Shown: positions 32,894-44,630 of the stretch, in pieces
Layout: every line of letters begins with the position of its first letter
Numbering within the stretch: position 1 is the stretch's first letter
Assembly (NCBI GenBank): GCA_002682825.1
Contig: NOKP01000005.1
Location: 1,798,001-1,862,000, forward strand
Length of the DNA stretch: 64,000 bases
Source: Neonectria sp. B-13
Lineage: Eukaryota > Ascomycota > Sordariomycetes > Hypocreales > Nectriaceae
Direction of reading: 5' to 3'
Made by a program: the position numbers and the translations under genes
The notes under the pieces: generated by a model
What the model was told of the DNA's origin: nothing
The model's input: only the letters and a program-made list of their open reading frames with translations
Database searches by the model: none

Positions 32894-35512
32894 TTACAGC
32901 CGATAAGGAACCGACAGCTCTCCAGGAGCCTGATACGTTGGCACCTTCATCTCAAGAGCCTCACCACTGTATCCCAGGTCCTCGGCGATGAGCATGGCAG
33001 CCTTCTCGCCAATTAAGAGAGCGGTGGAATACCTGCGGGACTGTTAGCTGGTTTCTTTGCATAGTGGGGAGGAAAATGACTGACGTGTTGCAGCCGACGT
33101 TGTCGGGGCAGATACTCAAGTCAGCAACCTTGAGTCCCTTGACTCCATGAACGTTCAGGCGCTCGTCAAGAACACCGTGCTTGACAATGGAGTTACCCTG
33201 CGAAGTATTGTTAGGCTCTAGTTTTCCATCATTCAATGTGGACATGTCCTTACCTCCTTGGGAGCCATAGAGCAGGTTCCCAGGCTGTGCCAGGTGCTCT
33301 CCACATGGCGCTTGACCCAGTCCTCGACGGCCTTGACATCACTGTCGTTGTACTTGAGCTCCTCGCGGGTGTCGACCTTGTTGGAGCTGAGGATGTTGGT
33401 TCCGCACTTGTTCTCCGCCGTCTCCAGCGGGCTGGACCAGCTGCCGTGGCCGATTCCGGCGGTCAAGTTACCCTTGAGGGCGTATTGCTTGGTCGTCTCA
33501 AGATCCATGTCGTGGCAACGAGCAGGTGAGTTCCAGTCATAGAAGGGGTGCTAGCTTGGTTAGCGGCATTCTCTGCTGGGACTCGTAACTAGAGGCTTAC
33601 CATATTCTCGACTTCACCCGCGTAGGCTTGCATTCTCCTCGCCGTCTCACGAGACTTGATGTATCCCCAGACCATGGGGACCATGTCTCGCTCGTCGTTC
33701 ATGAAGCCAGCATCAAAGTCGGGAGTCTCATAGGGGTCGGCAGACTTGATGTGAGTGGAGCCTCGAGAGAAGGGATACTCGAGGAAATGGAACATGGTGA
33801 AGAAGTTACCAGGAGGCCTATGCATCTGTCAGTTTTGATCATATCTGACGTCAAGTCATGTTATCGGAGTTAGACCTACATCAACATGTGGTCTCCCTGT
33901 GTATGTTGTCAGCTCTGGTCATCGCTTGGCAAAACTTCACTGGGTAAACTTACAAACCAACCAGCAATCACGCTGTAGTGCATAACGGGCTTGTCGGGCT
34001 TGTTCTCGAAGTAGCTCTTCCAGCCATCCTTGAAATGGGGAGTCGGCCAACTCTCAAACTCCCTGAGCTCTTCGGGAGTAGGTCTAATCTTTACACCAGC
34101 TTCAATGCCGTTCGTTGCAAGTGGTCCCGTTCCCTTGAGAGCCCACTCATCGAAGACCCCTGTAATGGGTGTTAGTGGGTGATGGCACATAAGAATAGGT
34201 ATACGTACTCTTCTGGACCTCAGGGTCACCTCGAACGAAATCGTCAAAGGTCTCAGTCTCTGGCTTGGCGCGGTAGACGGAGAAGGTGAGGTAATGATCT
34301 TGGAAGTTGAGTCCCTTCGAAGCTGTTAGCGATGAACTGCGAGACAGGTTATGCGAGGAGGTACTTACGACACCTGGGAGGTTCACGAGACAGTTGACTC
34401 CAGCCTGCTTGAGAGTCTCGGGGTTACCGATACCAGATCGCTGAAGGATGAGAGGGGAGGAAAGAGTGCCTCCAGACACGACAATCTGCTTGCGAGCGCG
34501 GAACGTGCGCCTTTGAACCTGACCGCCGGGGTGCAGGGGCTTGACTGGGACGGTCTGGACGCCAACGGCTCGGCCGTTCTCCATAATGATCTTCTCCACC
34601 TTGGTGCTGGTGGCAAGGTACAAGTTGTCGCTGACAGCACGAGTTGAGTGGACGTCTAAATTCGACGAGTCAGCATCCGCGACAACAGTCTGGCATCATT
34701 GAGGAAGCAACATACATCCGTGGGCGCTGTCAGAGCGACGGCCCGTATCCCTGTTGATCCACTTGAGCCACGCCTCGGCGCCATGGGCCGTGGTCAAGTC
34801 TTGAAGATCATCGACAGTTGGGATTCCTTGCGTCTCGGCGGCGCGGAGGAAGTCCTCTTTGATGGGATATTGGTAGTTTCCGAAAGAAACCTTGATCGGA
34901 CCCTCGGATCCATGGATGTCCCTGTTGTGAGAGGCTCTCTGGTAGGTCTCATGCTTCCGCATGAGAGGCAGAAGCTCCTTGGTTGTCCAACCCTTAGCTT
35001 GGAAGTCGTCATACTGTCCGTTGTTAGCTGTTAAGTCTTACAAGATGTGGAGTGAGTGCTTACATCGGAAGCTGAAGCCCGAGTGTACATCATGAAGTTG
35101 ATGGAGGAGCCGCCACCGAGAATGTGGGCGGCCGGCACAACAGCCTTGCGACCTCCTAGATATTCGGAAGGTCGAGACTCGTAGAAGGAAGCCGTCTTGG
35201 AGTCAAGCTTCATGTTACGCGGGTAGATGCCCGGGCGGTAGACCCATGGGTTGTTGAGGTTGTTCTCACCAGCCTCGATCAGGAGAACCTTCAAGTTCCG
35301 GTCAAGGTTCGCGAGACTTGTCTAATCAGCAGTGTCATATGGATGTTGGGAGGGGATATGCTTACCGTCCAGCCACCACACAACCGCAAGATCCTCCTCC
35401 ACAAACGATGACTGAATTCACTTAGCATGGCGATATCGCAAAAGAGGGCGGTAAACCTACTGTCAAACTCATCGGGGAGGGAGCTCTTGAACTGTGATAA
35501 ATCGGATGTCAT
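32894..35512 (-). CDS. Alcohol (methanol) oxidase, GMC flavoenzyme
   Basis: Twelve exons, 5' to 3': 35461-35512, 35366-35411, 35064-35316, 34716-35013, 34369-34655, 34209-34314, 33954-34159, 33880-33896, 33601-33817, 33254-33550, 33085-33197, 32894-33032. They join to 676 aa, close to the roughly 665 aa of yeast alcohol oxidases. Splicing restores the FAD motif CGGGSCGCVVAGRLA near residue 21, the GMC signature HILGGGSSINFMMYTRA, the catalytic His in STWHSLGTCSM near 583, and the paired Asn in DNVGCNTYSTA near 630. It oxidises short primary alcohols to aldehyde plus H2O2, normally in peroxisomes. The C-terminus PYRL is only PTS1-like. Exon 8 is a 17-nt micro-exon. Each intron is 49-62 nt with consensus ends. 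Confidence 0.93.
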
Positions 35513-38116
35513 GATTGCGTTGTGACACTTCAGCTGATTTGGAAGATGTCGAGTGTCTTGGAGTTGGAGATGGAAGTCATGACTCTCGGATGGCCTTTGC
35601 TCCTTAAGTACTACGCATCGTGATTCCCTTCATCCGTCCCTCCGTCGCAACCCCCCACAACCAAACTCCGTGATTCCTAGATCCCGAGAAACGCCCGTAT
35701 CGCTAGATGTGGACGAACGCACGTCGCTCAACGGGGTATCATCAGCGTCCATCACCGCATGCGAACCCCTCTCACACGCTGCGGGCACCAATGGCACCTG
35801 CTTCCGCAGCCTCAACTTGAGTTTTGGGAAGCATCAAGCAAACGCCCGGCTCCAGGCTAGTGTTTGTGGGTGAGACTCTATCAACCTTTTACCGGGAGGG
35901 TGTATGACACTGGGTTTCCCTTGGTTCTGGGCGAGGCATGATGGCGAAGCAATGCGGGGAAATGCGATAGCTTCAGGGAGGTTGCAACGCTGGGAGCTAT
36001 GGGCAGCTACGAAAGACGACAATGCTTCGTAGGGGCACACGACGGACTCAATTGTTTGTCTGACTCGGCCAATGCTACGTGCAGGGAGTCGGCTGTTGGC
36101 AAGCCAAGTTCGCTTCGTGGATATGTTGGTCGTTGAAGGTCCGAGCTACACTTGACAAGCTCGCATAATGATATCCGGCCGGGGAAGAGCTCAGCTATTT
36201 GCGGTACACTACGGATATGTAGTCTAGAGCTGCGGACCAACGCCAATAGATATGACGATGCCCGTCACATGCACGTCCCCGGATAAATTAAATGGACCCT
36301 ACCAATTCCACCAGCCAGGATGTTGGCAAAGAATTGTCTCTCCCTGATGGATGCTCCCGGGGCATCCGTGAGCGCGCGTTTGACCCCACGCTCCCCAATC
36401 CGACCAGTCGCCGTCGAACAACAAACTACCGACACGACTCTGTCAGTTGCCATTTTGCCAAGCGGCTTGGCTGCAACACATCTCCACTCTGCCGACGGGC
36501 TCGCGGTCCAGTAGCAGTCGCATGCCGCACACCCTTGCTGAAGCTTATGCACCCCAGACTACGAGGGCGACCCAACCGCCTCAAGTGCGGGGAGACCAAA
36601 GACGATCCATCGAGCATCTCCAGTCATGCTGGCGCTTTTCAACCCCCTCCCCGCATTAGCTGGTATTACGCGGGGATTACGAACCAAGGTGGCTGGCGTC
36701 TCGAGACGGGAATAGACAACATGAGGCCAAGACGAGTCCCGAATCAGCCGGACCAACCTATCCTGCTGCGGAAGACAATTGGACTGGACAGAAGTTGAAC
36801 AACGTAGAAAGGAAGGAGGAGGGATCATCGCCCCCATTCTTATCACAGGTGGCAGTAAGCGCTTGGCGGACCACAGCGGTATCCCTCCACTTGCAGCATC
36901 CGTCCTGGCCCCCCGCGGGATCTTCCCGATTAGGACATCCGAGCACTCGAGTCGTGAAGCCTGTCCAGTTTAAAAGCATCGCATTGTGCCCACGAGGTTG
37001 CGAGTCAAGGTGTTTGTTTCCAAACGAACGGCCACATTCCTTAGTGAAAGTCTACTTTTGTTCAAGGCCGCAGGAAATAAGACATTTTTTATTGCCCAAG
37101 GTCTCCGACGCAGCACACTTTTGCACCGGGGAATAGCTAATTGGCCTCGACTCGTGGCAGCCACGAGGGAAGCAGCGCCGCGCATGCGGGGAAGGGAAGG
37201 GAGGCAATTAATAGCCCGGCAAGCCATTGCCGCACTAGCCACGATCTCCAACCACCAGTCTAGTGGATTCGATCGAGCGAGGGCTCAAAAAGAGTCTTTC
37301 TTCCATTCCAGTTGAACATGAACATAGTGTAGTACCTTGAAAAATAACGAGACAATGACTAATCGAGTCTGGACCAGCGCTGCGCCTCCATAAGCGAGCA
37401 TCTCCGCACTATCTATCACTAAGTCACGCGACGAGGAGGACTTTCTGTGATCTTCAGCCAGCGCTGCTCAATTGCCCTCACCAATACAGATGTCCAAGGT
37501 TACTTTAATGATGCGGAGCTCCAGAGACAACAGGAAAACCCTGTTTGAACCTCTGAAAGTCGAGAACCTCATGTTTGCCGACAGACGGAGGTGCGAGGTC
37601 AAAACAAATGTGCCCAACGTTCAAAGGATATGTCTCGACCAGGATGGAGTGGACTTATGGTCTGGAAATCTTGCATTACGATTCCCCGTGCTCCGAGAGT
37701 TCCAGGGTGCCGGGATAACACCAAACTTGTATCACAACGCTTGAAGGCTGTACGAGGTTGATGAGCTTGATGTATCCGAGCGCGTCAAGGAAGGCTTGTT
37801 CCGAATTGATTTAACATCTTTCTGCTAGTCGTTCCTGAGGTTCCTTATATTCTATATGCCTCGGGACAAAACGGAGAGAAGCAGACAATCCTAGAAAGGT
37901 CATAAAGACGATACTGTTTTCTGGCTTTGAATCCGTTATTGGCAAGTAGCATTTGATTGCGACATGTGTCGCAGATGCGTTGTCATGCGGTGGCATGATT
38001 CTAAGTGACCTCCCTTCTCGGTTCCTCCAGTCGTGGAACTTCAGCAACTAGAATGTTGACAACGAACGCCTGGCAATAACTATGTTGCGCAAGAGCGATC
38101 CGGAGGAGAGTTTTGA
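35513..38116. other. Long gene-poor region upstream of the alcohol oxidase
   Basis: About 2.6 kb. The first few hundred bases should be the alcohol oxidase promoter. Many overlapping ORFs between 35.6 and 37.3 kb have no domain features. A frame at 37490-37744 (starting MSKVTLMMRSSRD) gives no family I recognise, and I do not call it. No RNA gene or transposon found. Confidence 0.5.
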
Positions 38117-38506
38117 GAAACCTGCTATACTGGCGGGGTTCAACACGACCCGCTTCGCCATGAAGGCATACTCAGAGGATATGCCATATCGACAAAAGGA
38201 GTGATTGACGTCTTTTGCATCATGGTGTTATTGGTCAAGGCCCTGATTGCCCTGGTCCATGCAGTTTGGGTGTTGTTCAATTCGCAAGAAACAAGTGGAG
38301 CGTGGGGGAGCATTGTGCAGTTGATAGCCGTGACAATCAAACCACCGTCACCGCCAAGTCACATCTTGAGCACCACTTGCGTAAGAACCAAGTCCTTCAA
38401 ATACGTAGGCTTAGTTGCGTGGGTTGAGACATGCCCGAAGACGGTGAGAAGATTCGATTCAGGGTTGAGGACGAAAGCAGGGATCGAAATCCGGTATTGG
38501 AATTAG
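38117..38506 (+). pseudogene. Decayed C-terminal fragment of a fungal multipass membrane protein
   Basis: The frame is open without an ATG and encodes GYAISTKGVIDVFCIMVLL, then ALIALVHAVWVLF and TSGAWGSIVQLIAV. This pattern, a Gly/Tyr-rich loop, a helix, and an S/T-x-x-W segment followed by a leucine-rich helix, resembles the C-terminus of a common uncharacterised ascomycete membrane family. A TGA precedes it and the expected N-terminal ~500 residues are not found in a usable frame. It is best read as a relic. The assignment rests on memory of the family pattern and is weak. Confidence 0.3.
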
Positions 38507-38799
38507 CTCCAGGAGAGTTTTATAATCCTTCCTCAGCGCTGAATAATAGCTCTAGAGAATGAAACAAAGTGAGGACTTTCACTGCTGATCGGCGTGGGTT
38601 GGTCAAGGGGCAAGATGTTTGCACGTCGCATCATCCTCGCATTTTTGCAGTTGACTTCTCGAACAATCTTTGGCAAAGGTGGGTAGGAGATTGAACTGCA
38701 TAAAACGTCTCAGTAATAATTATGACCTGAAGTCTTCTAAGGGAGGGGAGTAACATCGAATTGCCAATGCATTCAAGTAAAATAGCTCGGGAGCCTAAT

Positions 38800-39161
38800 A
38801 CATATGACCATAGCTCTTAGAAAATACGGGATCCCGATAATAGAAGTTAGTAAACCAACAGAGGGGCCAATGAAAAACTAATTTGTGAATACTGATAATC
38901 TTTAGATACAAGAAGAGTAGAAGACGAGCACTCTCTGACTGCTCGCCAAGTTGAAGTCTTATAATATACGAATACCTACCCTTCAAACCTAATATCTCAC
39001 CCTGGTCGAACCAACCCTTACACGGTACACTCAGCAATACTTAGTCAAAGTCTTTAAAGTTGACCTAAATTCCTTATTAGCTGCTTATATCTAATTGTAA
39101 TAGCAAGTAGCAGATTAGTACTCAGGTCAGTGATGGCCAGGGAATCCCTGCTGTTGCATGT
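38800..39161 (+). pseudogene. 5S rRNA gene split by a ~270-bp insertion
   Basis: The left part (38800-38836) starts ACATATGACCATAGCTCTTA and ends GGGATCCCG. The right part (about 39110-39161) runs from ATTAGTACTCAGGTCAG to the 3' end CTGTTGCATG followed by TTTTT. Both match the intact 5S variant at 45054 almost base for base, but the middle ~33 nt are replaced by unrelated AT-rich DNA. The order and strand of the halves are kept. Confidence 0.7.
38837..39109. other. Unidentified insertion within a 5S rRNA copy
   Basis: AT-rich, no coding frame, no recognisable terminal inverted repeat. Its borders carry a similar sequence: TAATAGAAGTTAGTA at 38838-38852 and TAATAGCAAGTAG at 39098-39110, which could be an imperfect target duplication or coincidence. 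Confidence 0.45.
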
Positions 39162-40240
39162 TTTTCTATTTTACATCTGTCCATCTTTGATGCACAATCA
39201 GATCTGGTAATTGGTATACCTTTTTTTGTTCTGCTAAATGGCCAAGCAGGGCTTGTGCTGAGACAACTTGAGAGATAAGAGCAAGGATTTTCGGAGACGG
39301 GGAAAGGCGGGTGGGTATAGGTTGGCTGTGCGTGCAAGGGAAACTCGAATAAAGTGAGACATTGTCATTGGAATGGGCGAGCTGGTGTGCAGCCTGTTAA
39401 GTTAGTTGAATTTTATCATCTTCCGGTTGGTGTCTTTATCCTTTTGTTTTTTTGGTTGGTTTCTGTATTGCCTGTGTTGCGGACTTCTGCCTGCAGTTTT
39501 GTGAGTGAGTGATGTTCGGGAATGTATCGAACCACTTCGCTCCCGGTCGGTCCCGCTTCCCCCGTCGAGCCTTGACACCGAAAACTGCCCCAATCTCACC
39601 TCCTTGTAGCTGACATTCACTACTACAGGGCCATGATCCATCCGTATTGCCGTTTCTCGTCTTGTGAGTACAGCTGGCGCTTCTTACAAGAAGTGGAGCT
39701 ATATGGTAGATTTATGGTACTATCTAGCTACCTGCGGCAGATCTGTTGTTAGTGACCGGGAATCGATGGGAGTGTTTAGCTATGCGTAAACCAGTGGATG
39801 CTGGCTCGGATCCTTAGATTAGCGAGGCATGTTGTAAGTGCGGACTCTAACGTGGGATAGGCAGGAACCTCAGGACAGAAGTGATAATGCCCAATCACGA
39901 AGCCCACGAAGGGGTGCAGTACAATTGGGCAACCTCTCTGACAAGTCTATCGCGGTGGTGGGCTCACAAAACTCCGCCTCCACTGAGCTGAGCAGCCAAA
40001 GGACCAAAGTCTGACATGGAGGATCATCGGGAGCATATGAAGCAGTTGAGCCAGCGCAAAACAGTGCAGGGATGAAACAGACGACAGCTAAGCGGGCATC
40101 GGCTTCTAACCTTGTCTTTGAAAGGGAAAGAAAGATTGGCTCACTTGTTCGAAGTATAAGATTGTTTGGCCAAATTCCGACTATCAATGTATTGTGTCAT
40201 TTAAATTGAGATCAAGTCTAGGTCTAATTTCCATCCTGGC
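39162..40240. other. AT-rich gene-poor region
   Basis: About 1.1 kb. No domain-bearing frame or further repeat recognised. Frames at 39402-39641 and 39870-40187 (minus) look non-coding. Confidence 0.5.
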
Positions 40241-41716
40241 TCATATTTCTTCCCCTATCTCGAACAATCCTTCCATCCTCTTCGAGTACGACCCTCTCCC
40301 GCCCGCCTTCCGAACTAGTTGCCGCGTCAGCTCCCGCAACTCATCCCCGTCCTCGTCCCTCGCGCTCCAAATCTCGCAGCAGTTTTCCCATATCCTGCCG
40401 ATTGACTCATAGTTGGGGTGCGCCGAAAAGTAGGTGAGCTGCTCCACGACGCACAGGGCCAGGTCGGGACAGTCGCTGCCCAGGTATGCGAACAGGTCGG
40501 ACCAGTTCCCGCCACCTGCGTAGACTTTGACGTCATGCAGATCCAGGAACCGCAGTTGGGCGGAGCCATTGGAGTCCGGGTGCGGACGCAGCAGATTGAT
40601 GATGGAGGGGATGCTGGTCCAGACTCTATCGAGAGACAAGGCACGGAGGCCGCGGGACTGGGACGGCTTGGGCCACTTGAGCTGGTCCAGGTCGAGATAT
40701 TGGGTTGCTGTGATGGAGAGAGAATCGAGGTTGTGACAAGACGCCACGAAGTCCCAAAGATGGCTCTGATGCGCCCTGTTGGGGAACTCAACCTGCAGGT
40801 TGCTCGCGGGTATATTGGACCATGATGTCACCCCGTCAACAACATCGTCATCCGAATCGGCCGTGTTTTCGATGCGGCTGTTCCCAGCGACATCGGTCTC
40901 GTCGACAATGCGAATATCAACGTGTCTCAGTCGACCGCGTGCTTCACTCGACATGGTATGCGTGAAACGGTGGATATCCCGCGTACACGGGATCTGCAGA
41001 CAGAGCTGGACAAGGTGCTCAAAGGCTGTCGACGCCAGCCCGTACTGGATAGTGGCGGCGATTTCGTCGAGCGCGACGGTGTCGTAGCATTGGACCCACG
41101 GCCGTGGGCCAGCTTCATCATATGTCGCTCTGGGGAAGGCGAGACTTAAGCCGTGGATTCGTCCCAACTTGTCAAACAGGCCGCGCAGAATCCTATGCTC
41201 GGTGGACTTGTCGTAGTGCATCTGGAGATTCCGGCGCGGCCAGAATCCGTTCTCGTTCTGAGGATGTTCGGTGAACTTCAGACAAGGATTCTCCGGGCCA
41301 GGGAGGTCCTCGGGGAACCGCTCGCCCACCCAAACTCGACGGAATGTCAGGACATCCAAGATTTCCGTCAAGTCCAATTTCCCAATGGCTGAAGAAAGCA
41401 CATCGCTCGCAAGGCACAAGTCCGATGCCCTTTCCAGAGACGTAACGCGGTCAAAGTTGAGCGGCCACCAACAATGCTGCCCGAGAAGGGCCGTGGAGGT
41501 GTGATGCCAGTCGCGAGAGACGAGGCGCAGATTGAGCAAGATGGACACTTCAAAGTCAACCCCTCGCCGAGGAAACCCTTGAAAGGGGCTTTCCTTTGCT
41601 AAGAGAAGATGAAACTCGTTGTAGTGAGTCTCGTCACTCCATGGTTTCGAAGGCCTATGGTGCGAATTCACGAGGAGGCCGGCAATTTCATCTCGAATCT
41701 CTGGCGGGAGCGACAT
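40241..41716 (-). CDS. F-box/leucine-rich-repeat-like fungal protein
   Basis: Single exon, 491 aa. The N-terminus MSLPPEIRDEIAGLLV is an F-box-like start and is followed by LRLVSRDWHHTSTALL, the second F-box helix pair. Further on, leucine-rich segments with LDSLSITATQYLDLDQLKW, GLRALSLDRVW and LRFLDLHDVKVY spaced as in irregular LRRs suggest a horseshoe substrate-binding part. The C-terminal ~80 residues are helical and charged. The expected role is recognition of a target protein for an SCF ubiquitin ligase, target unknown. No signal peptide. The frame is uninterrupted, so the gene appears intact although it lies in the relic-rich corridor. Confidence 0.75.
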   Translation of the reverse strand: MSLPPEIRDEIAGLLVNSHHRPSKPWSDETHYNEFHLLLAKESPFQGFPRRGVDFEVSILLNLRLVSRDWHHTSTALLGQHCWWPLNFDRVTSLERASDLCLASDVLSSAIGKLDLTEILDVLTFRRVWVGERFPEDLPGPENPCLKFTEHPQNENGFWPRRNLQMHYDKSTEHRILRGLFDKLGRIHGLSLAFPRATYDEAGPRPWVQCYDTVALDEIAATIQYGLASTAFEHLVQLCLQIPCTRDIHRFTHTMSSEARGRLRHVDIRIVDETDVAGNSRIENTADSDDDVVDGVTSWSNIPASNLQVEFPNRAHQSHLWDFVASCHNLDSLSITATQYLDLDQLKWPKPSQSRGLRALSLDRVWTSIPSIINLLRPHPDSNGSAQLRFLDLHDVKVYAGGGNWSDLFAYLGSDCPDLALCVVEQLTYFSAHPNYESIGRIWENCCEIWSARDEDGDELRELTRQLVRKAGGRGSYSKRMEGLFEIGEEI

Positions 41717-42739
41717 GTCGAAATGGCTGTCTGCTTTGGGTTAGGGTTAGCACTCACAAACATGAACTTGGTGCGTGAGCTCCGGGCAGTATGCGGTGAC
41801 TCAGCTGACAGCTTCATGGGGTCTGCAGCCTGCACATGGATCTGCTTGTAGCGCACGTCAATTGTCAAGGTTTCTTCATGTCTATCCGGCATTCCCACGC
41901 TAATTACAGTCGAGTTTTCCTCCCCATGTGGCTTCGTCAAATGACGTACCCAGAGAAGCGGTCTGGACATGTTTTGGCGTGCAATGTCGCGTGGCCATAA
42001 TTGGGGCGGGGTCACAGTGGCTGAGCAGTAAGACACGCGATCAACCGTCAAACCGTCGTCTTCGATCCAGGTACGTAGTATCCATAGATACAATGTTGGG
42101 ATGAATTAACCCTCGGCTTCAGAACCCGCAGTATCCCTGCGTAGCCTTGCCGCTTTGGATTCTCGGAGACGAACCCATTCCGTCGGGTTCATTTTGTACG
42201 AAAAAGGGCGGAGATCCTTGCATCCAGTACGTACATACGTAGTACTAGTACGCTGTACTGCGTGGGCAACGGATAATCAGGGACGGCTAGCCAATTAACC
42301 GGCTCTCGCCACGCGTACCTTGAACGTCACGGAATGTCTCGCCCCGAGAAGAACTTCCCTACAAGAGCTGGTGTCGTCCCCATTGGGACATGTAATATCG
42401 CTTTTCAAATTAATACTTAAAACCATACCGTCCTCTTCATCCCCTATATCAGCTTTTTTCCCTCGACTTCTTGTTGTATCCAGACACTATCGTCCATCGC
42501 GGTTGTGTCGCTAGTTTGGAGCTACTTCTGCAACACCTCACATGACGACATTGACGCCACAGCGCTTACGACGCAGTTGCATTTCATCCCCGGCTTCACT
42601 ACAACTATCGACCACAAAATATCCATCCTGACCACAAGGACGAACCGTGTACCCAGTTATTCATTCTTCTCAATCAACAGAAAAACATCAGCATACTTGT
42701 CATCATTCACAGATGAGGAAGTGCTCCAACAGACGCAAG
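41717..42739. other. Divergent intergenic region
   Basis: About 1.0 kb between the F-box/LRR-like gene and the gene at 42740. GGGTTAGGGTTAG at 41738-41750, just above the minus-strand start, contains two TTAGGG units. Minus-strand frame 41668-42093 overlaps the neighbouring start and has no domain. Short frames at 42505-42740 look like leader sequence. Confidence 0.5.
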
Positions 42740-43552
42740 ATGGGGAGCTCAAGCTCGAAACCGACAAAACCCATCGAGATTTCCAACAAAGTGGCTTGCA
42801 AGGGAATCCCTCACTCCTTCGACCTCATCGCGGGAGAATCATGGTCCCATCCAAGTTTCTACATCGCCGCGCCCGGCTCACCGCCTCGCTATGCCATCAG
42901 CATGCCCGAAGGCTGGGCAGGCTGCACCATCCTTCACCCCAAAACAAGCATCAAAGGGTCGCCCATGGTCTACGTCAAGAGACGACATGGAAAGTTCAGG
43001 ATCTACCTCCCAGGGGTCCTGAGTGCGGGAATCATGCCCTGTCGGGCAACGATGCGATACGAGACGCACACGATGGACAAGTACCGTTTCGAACTGATGG
43101 TGTACCATGGCAATAGCTATCGAAACGAGGTATTCGAATGGCGTCCCTTTGAGAAAGAAGACATCAAGAGTCTTGCAGCCGCAGGCTCAGGCTGGAAGCT
43201 TGTCCGGTTGGGACCCAAGATGGAGAGGGATGTTCTACCACCATACCCTGGACGCACACCGCACAAACGCGACCACATCGAGCCGCCGGCATATAGCAAA
43301 GAGCTTCCTTCACGGCGTGGTGCCAAGGTGCGCACGCATACCAAACCCGGATCTGGCTTGACAGGCGAAGGAGAAGTCGTAGCAGTTTTCGCTCAGGGTT
43401 CAAATCTTGACACATCAAGGGCGTGTAGGTTCCAGTACATGGGGACCGGAACCACGGAGGAGATAGGATACCACTGGACTCTGATGGCTGCCATGTCTGG
43501 GATATGTCTTTGGCAACATCAAATCGCAAAGGCAGACCATGGTGCGCCTTGA
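42740..43552 (+). CDS. Uncharacterised protein with predicted N-myristoylation signal
   Basis: Single exon, 270 aa from ATG 42740. I chose this start over the in-frame ATG 30 nt upstream because it gives MGSSSSKPTK, a textbook N-myristoylation sequence (Gly2, Ser6, Lys7), implying membrane attachment. The body has many aromatic and beta-type stretches (HPSFYIAAPGSPPRYAISM, FRIYLPGVLSAGIMPCRA, YRFELMVYHGNSYRNEVFEW). It ends with EIGYHWTLMAAMSGICLWQH, an ending I associate with an uncharacterised ascomycete family. No catalytic motif seen. If the upstream ATG is used, the myristoylation signal would be internal and inactive, so start choice decides localisation. Confidence 0.65.
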   Translation: MGSSSSKPTKPIEISNKVACKGIPHSFDLIAGESWSHPSFYIAAPGSPPRYAISMPEGWAGCTILHPKTSIKGSPMVYVKRRHGKFRIYLPGVLSAGIMPCRATMRYETHTMDKYRFELMVYHGNSYRNEVFEWRPFEKEDIKSLAAAGSGWKLVRLGPKMERDVLPPYPGRTPHKRDHIEPPAYSKELPSRRGAKVRTHTKPGSGLTGEGEVVAVFAQGSNLDTSRACRFQYMGTGTTEEIGYHWTLMAAMSGICLWQHQIAKADHGAP

Positions 43553-44630
43553 AGAAGCGTCACGATGTACCCAAGAGCGGCATCGGGTCGCCACCACCAA
43601 ATCTCCTACCTGCAGCGAGCAGGGCCCTCGCCATTAAAGGATGACTATGGTTCATTCCTTCCCTACTCAATGCCTGAGCATACTTCCAGGCCCAAATCCT
43701 AGGCCATACCGAAGCGTGTGCCAATTGCAACGTTACCTTCCTCTCCCAACAACGGCAACCGCCTATTCTGAAGAAGAAAATATCCTTCAAGTCGCGATCT
43801 ATAACAGCCGAATACACCCACATGGATTATGAAGGCTTATAGTTGAAGAGCTTGCAGATGAGGAATATACGCCAGCGTGTGCCATGGAATGGGCACAGCT
43901 GAGGAAACGAGAAGCTGCCGTTCATAAATGAAAATCGGCCGGTGAAGGACTGTATAATTCTGAGAGTGGATAGAAGTAGGGTTCTAGGGTTTTGTAGAAT
44001 ACGCATACGCCTTAGCATAGAAACACGCAATTTCCATTGCAATTTGTTTCATTTCTTGTCCTCCTGGCCAGGGGGCACGACTTGTTTAAGTTTTGATGCC
44101 CTTTTCAGATTTATCTTCATAGAGACCATTTTGATATCAGTTTCTCGCTTTTGGCAAATACATTCGAATTTCTAATGAGTCATGCCCTAATTGAATAATG
44201 AAGTCCTAGATAAAACCCGTACCCAGTTAATTAAGGAGTTAGCGCGGACGTTGTCTGAAAGCTCCGTTGTCCCTACTGTTAAAATTAAAAATGAATAACT
44301 CCCAGAAGACTAATGAGACCTATTCAAGTTGTAGGTGCCCTTAGGGGTGCACGCCAGAGGGAGGACTGAAAGTTAAACAGTATAAGAAAAAGCCAACAGT
44401 AAGAACAACAGTATGAGGGACTCAGTACCCAAGCCCAAGACAACAGTAGTCAAGTAGACGAAAATTTCTACTGCATTATAATGCAAGCCTTGCGGCCCGA
44501 ACCAACTTTTTTCGATGCCTCAATCAGCTGGAAAACTAATGAGATCTATGTCAACACCTGTTGTTCCGTGAAAACTTTGCAGCCAGAAAGGCACCAACTA
44601 TGCCTAAATGTTGCCACTGCACTTCAGGAG
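43553..44630. other. AT-rich intergenic region
   Basis: About 1.1 kb, AT-rich from 43,900 onward. No gene or repeat recognised. A plus-strand frame at 44481-44867 is the opposite strand of the Helitron fragment and not coding. Confidence 0.5.

Noticed and set aside
36292..36846. Several overlapping ORFs around 36.3-36.8 kb, up to 168 codons
   Set aside because: High GC lowers stop frequency in all frames here, and no frame shows domain features or plausible splicing.
41738..41750. Two TTAGGG telomere-type units
   Set aside because: Only two units, with no subtelomeric array; too short to mean an interstitial telomere.
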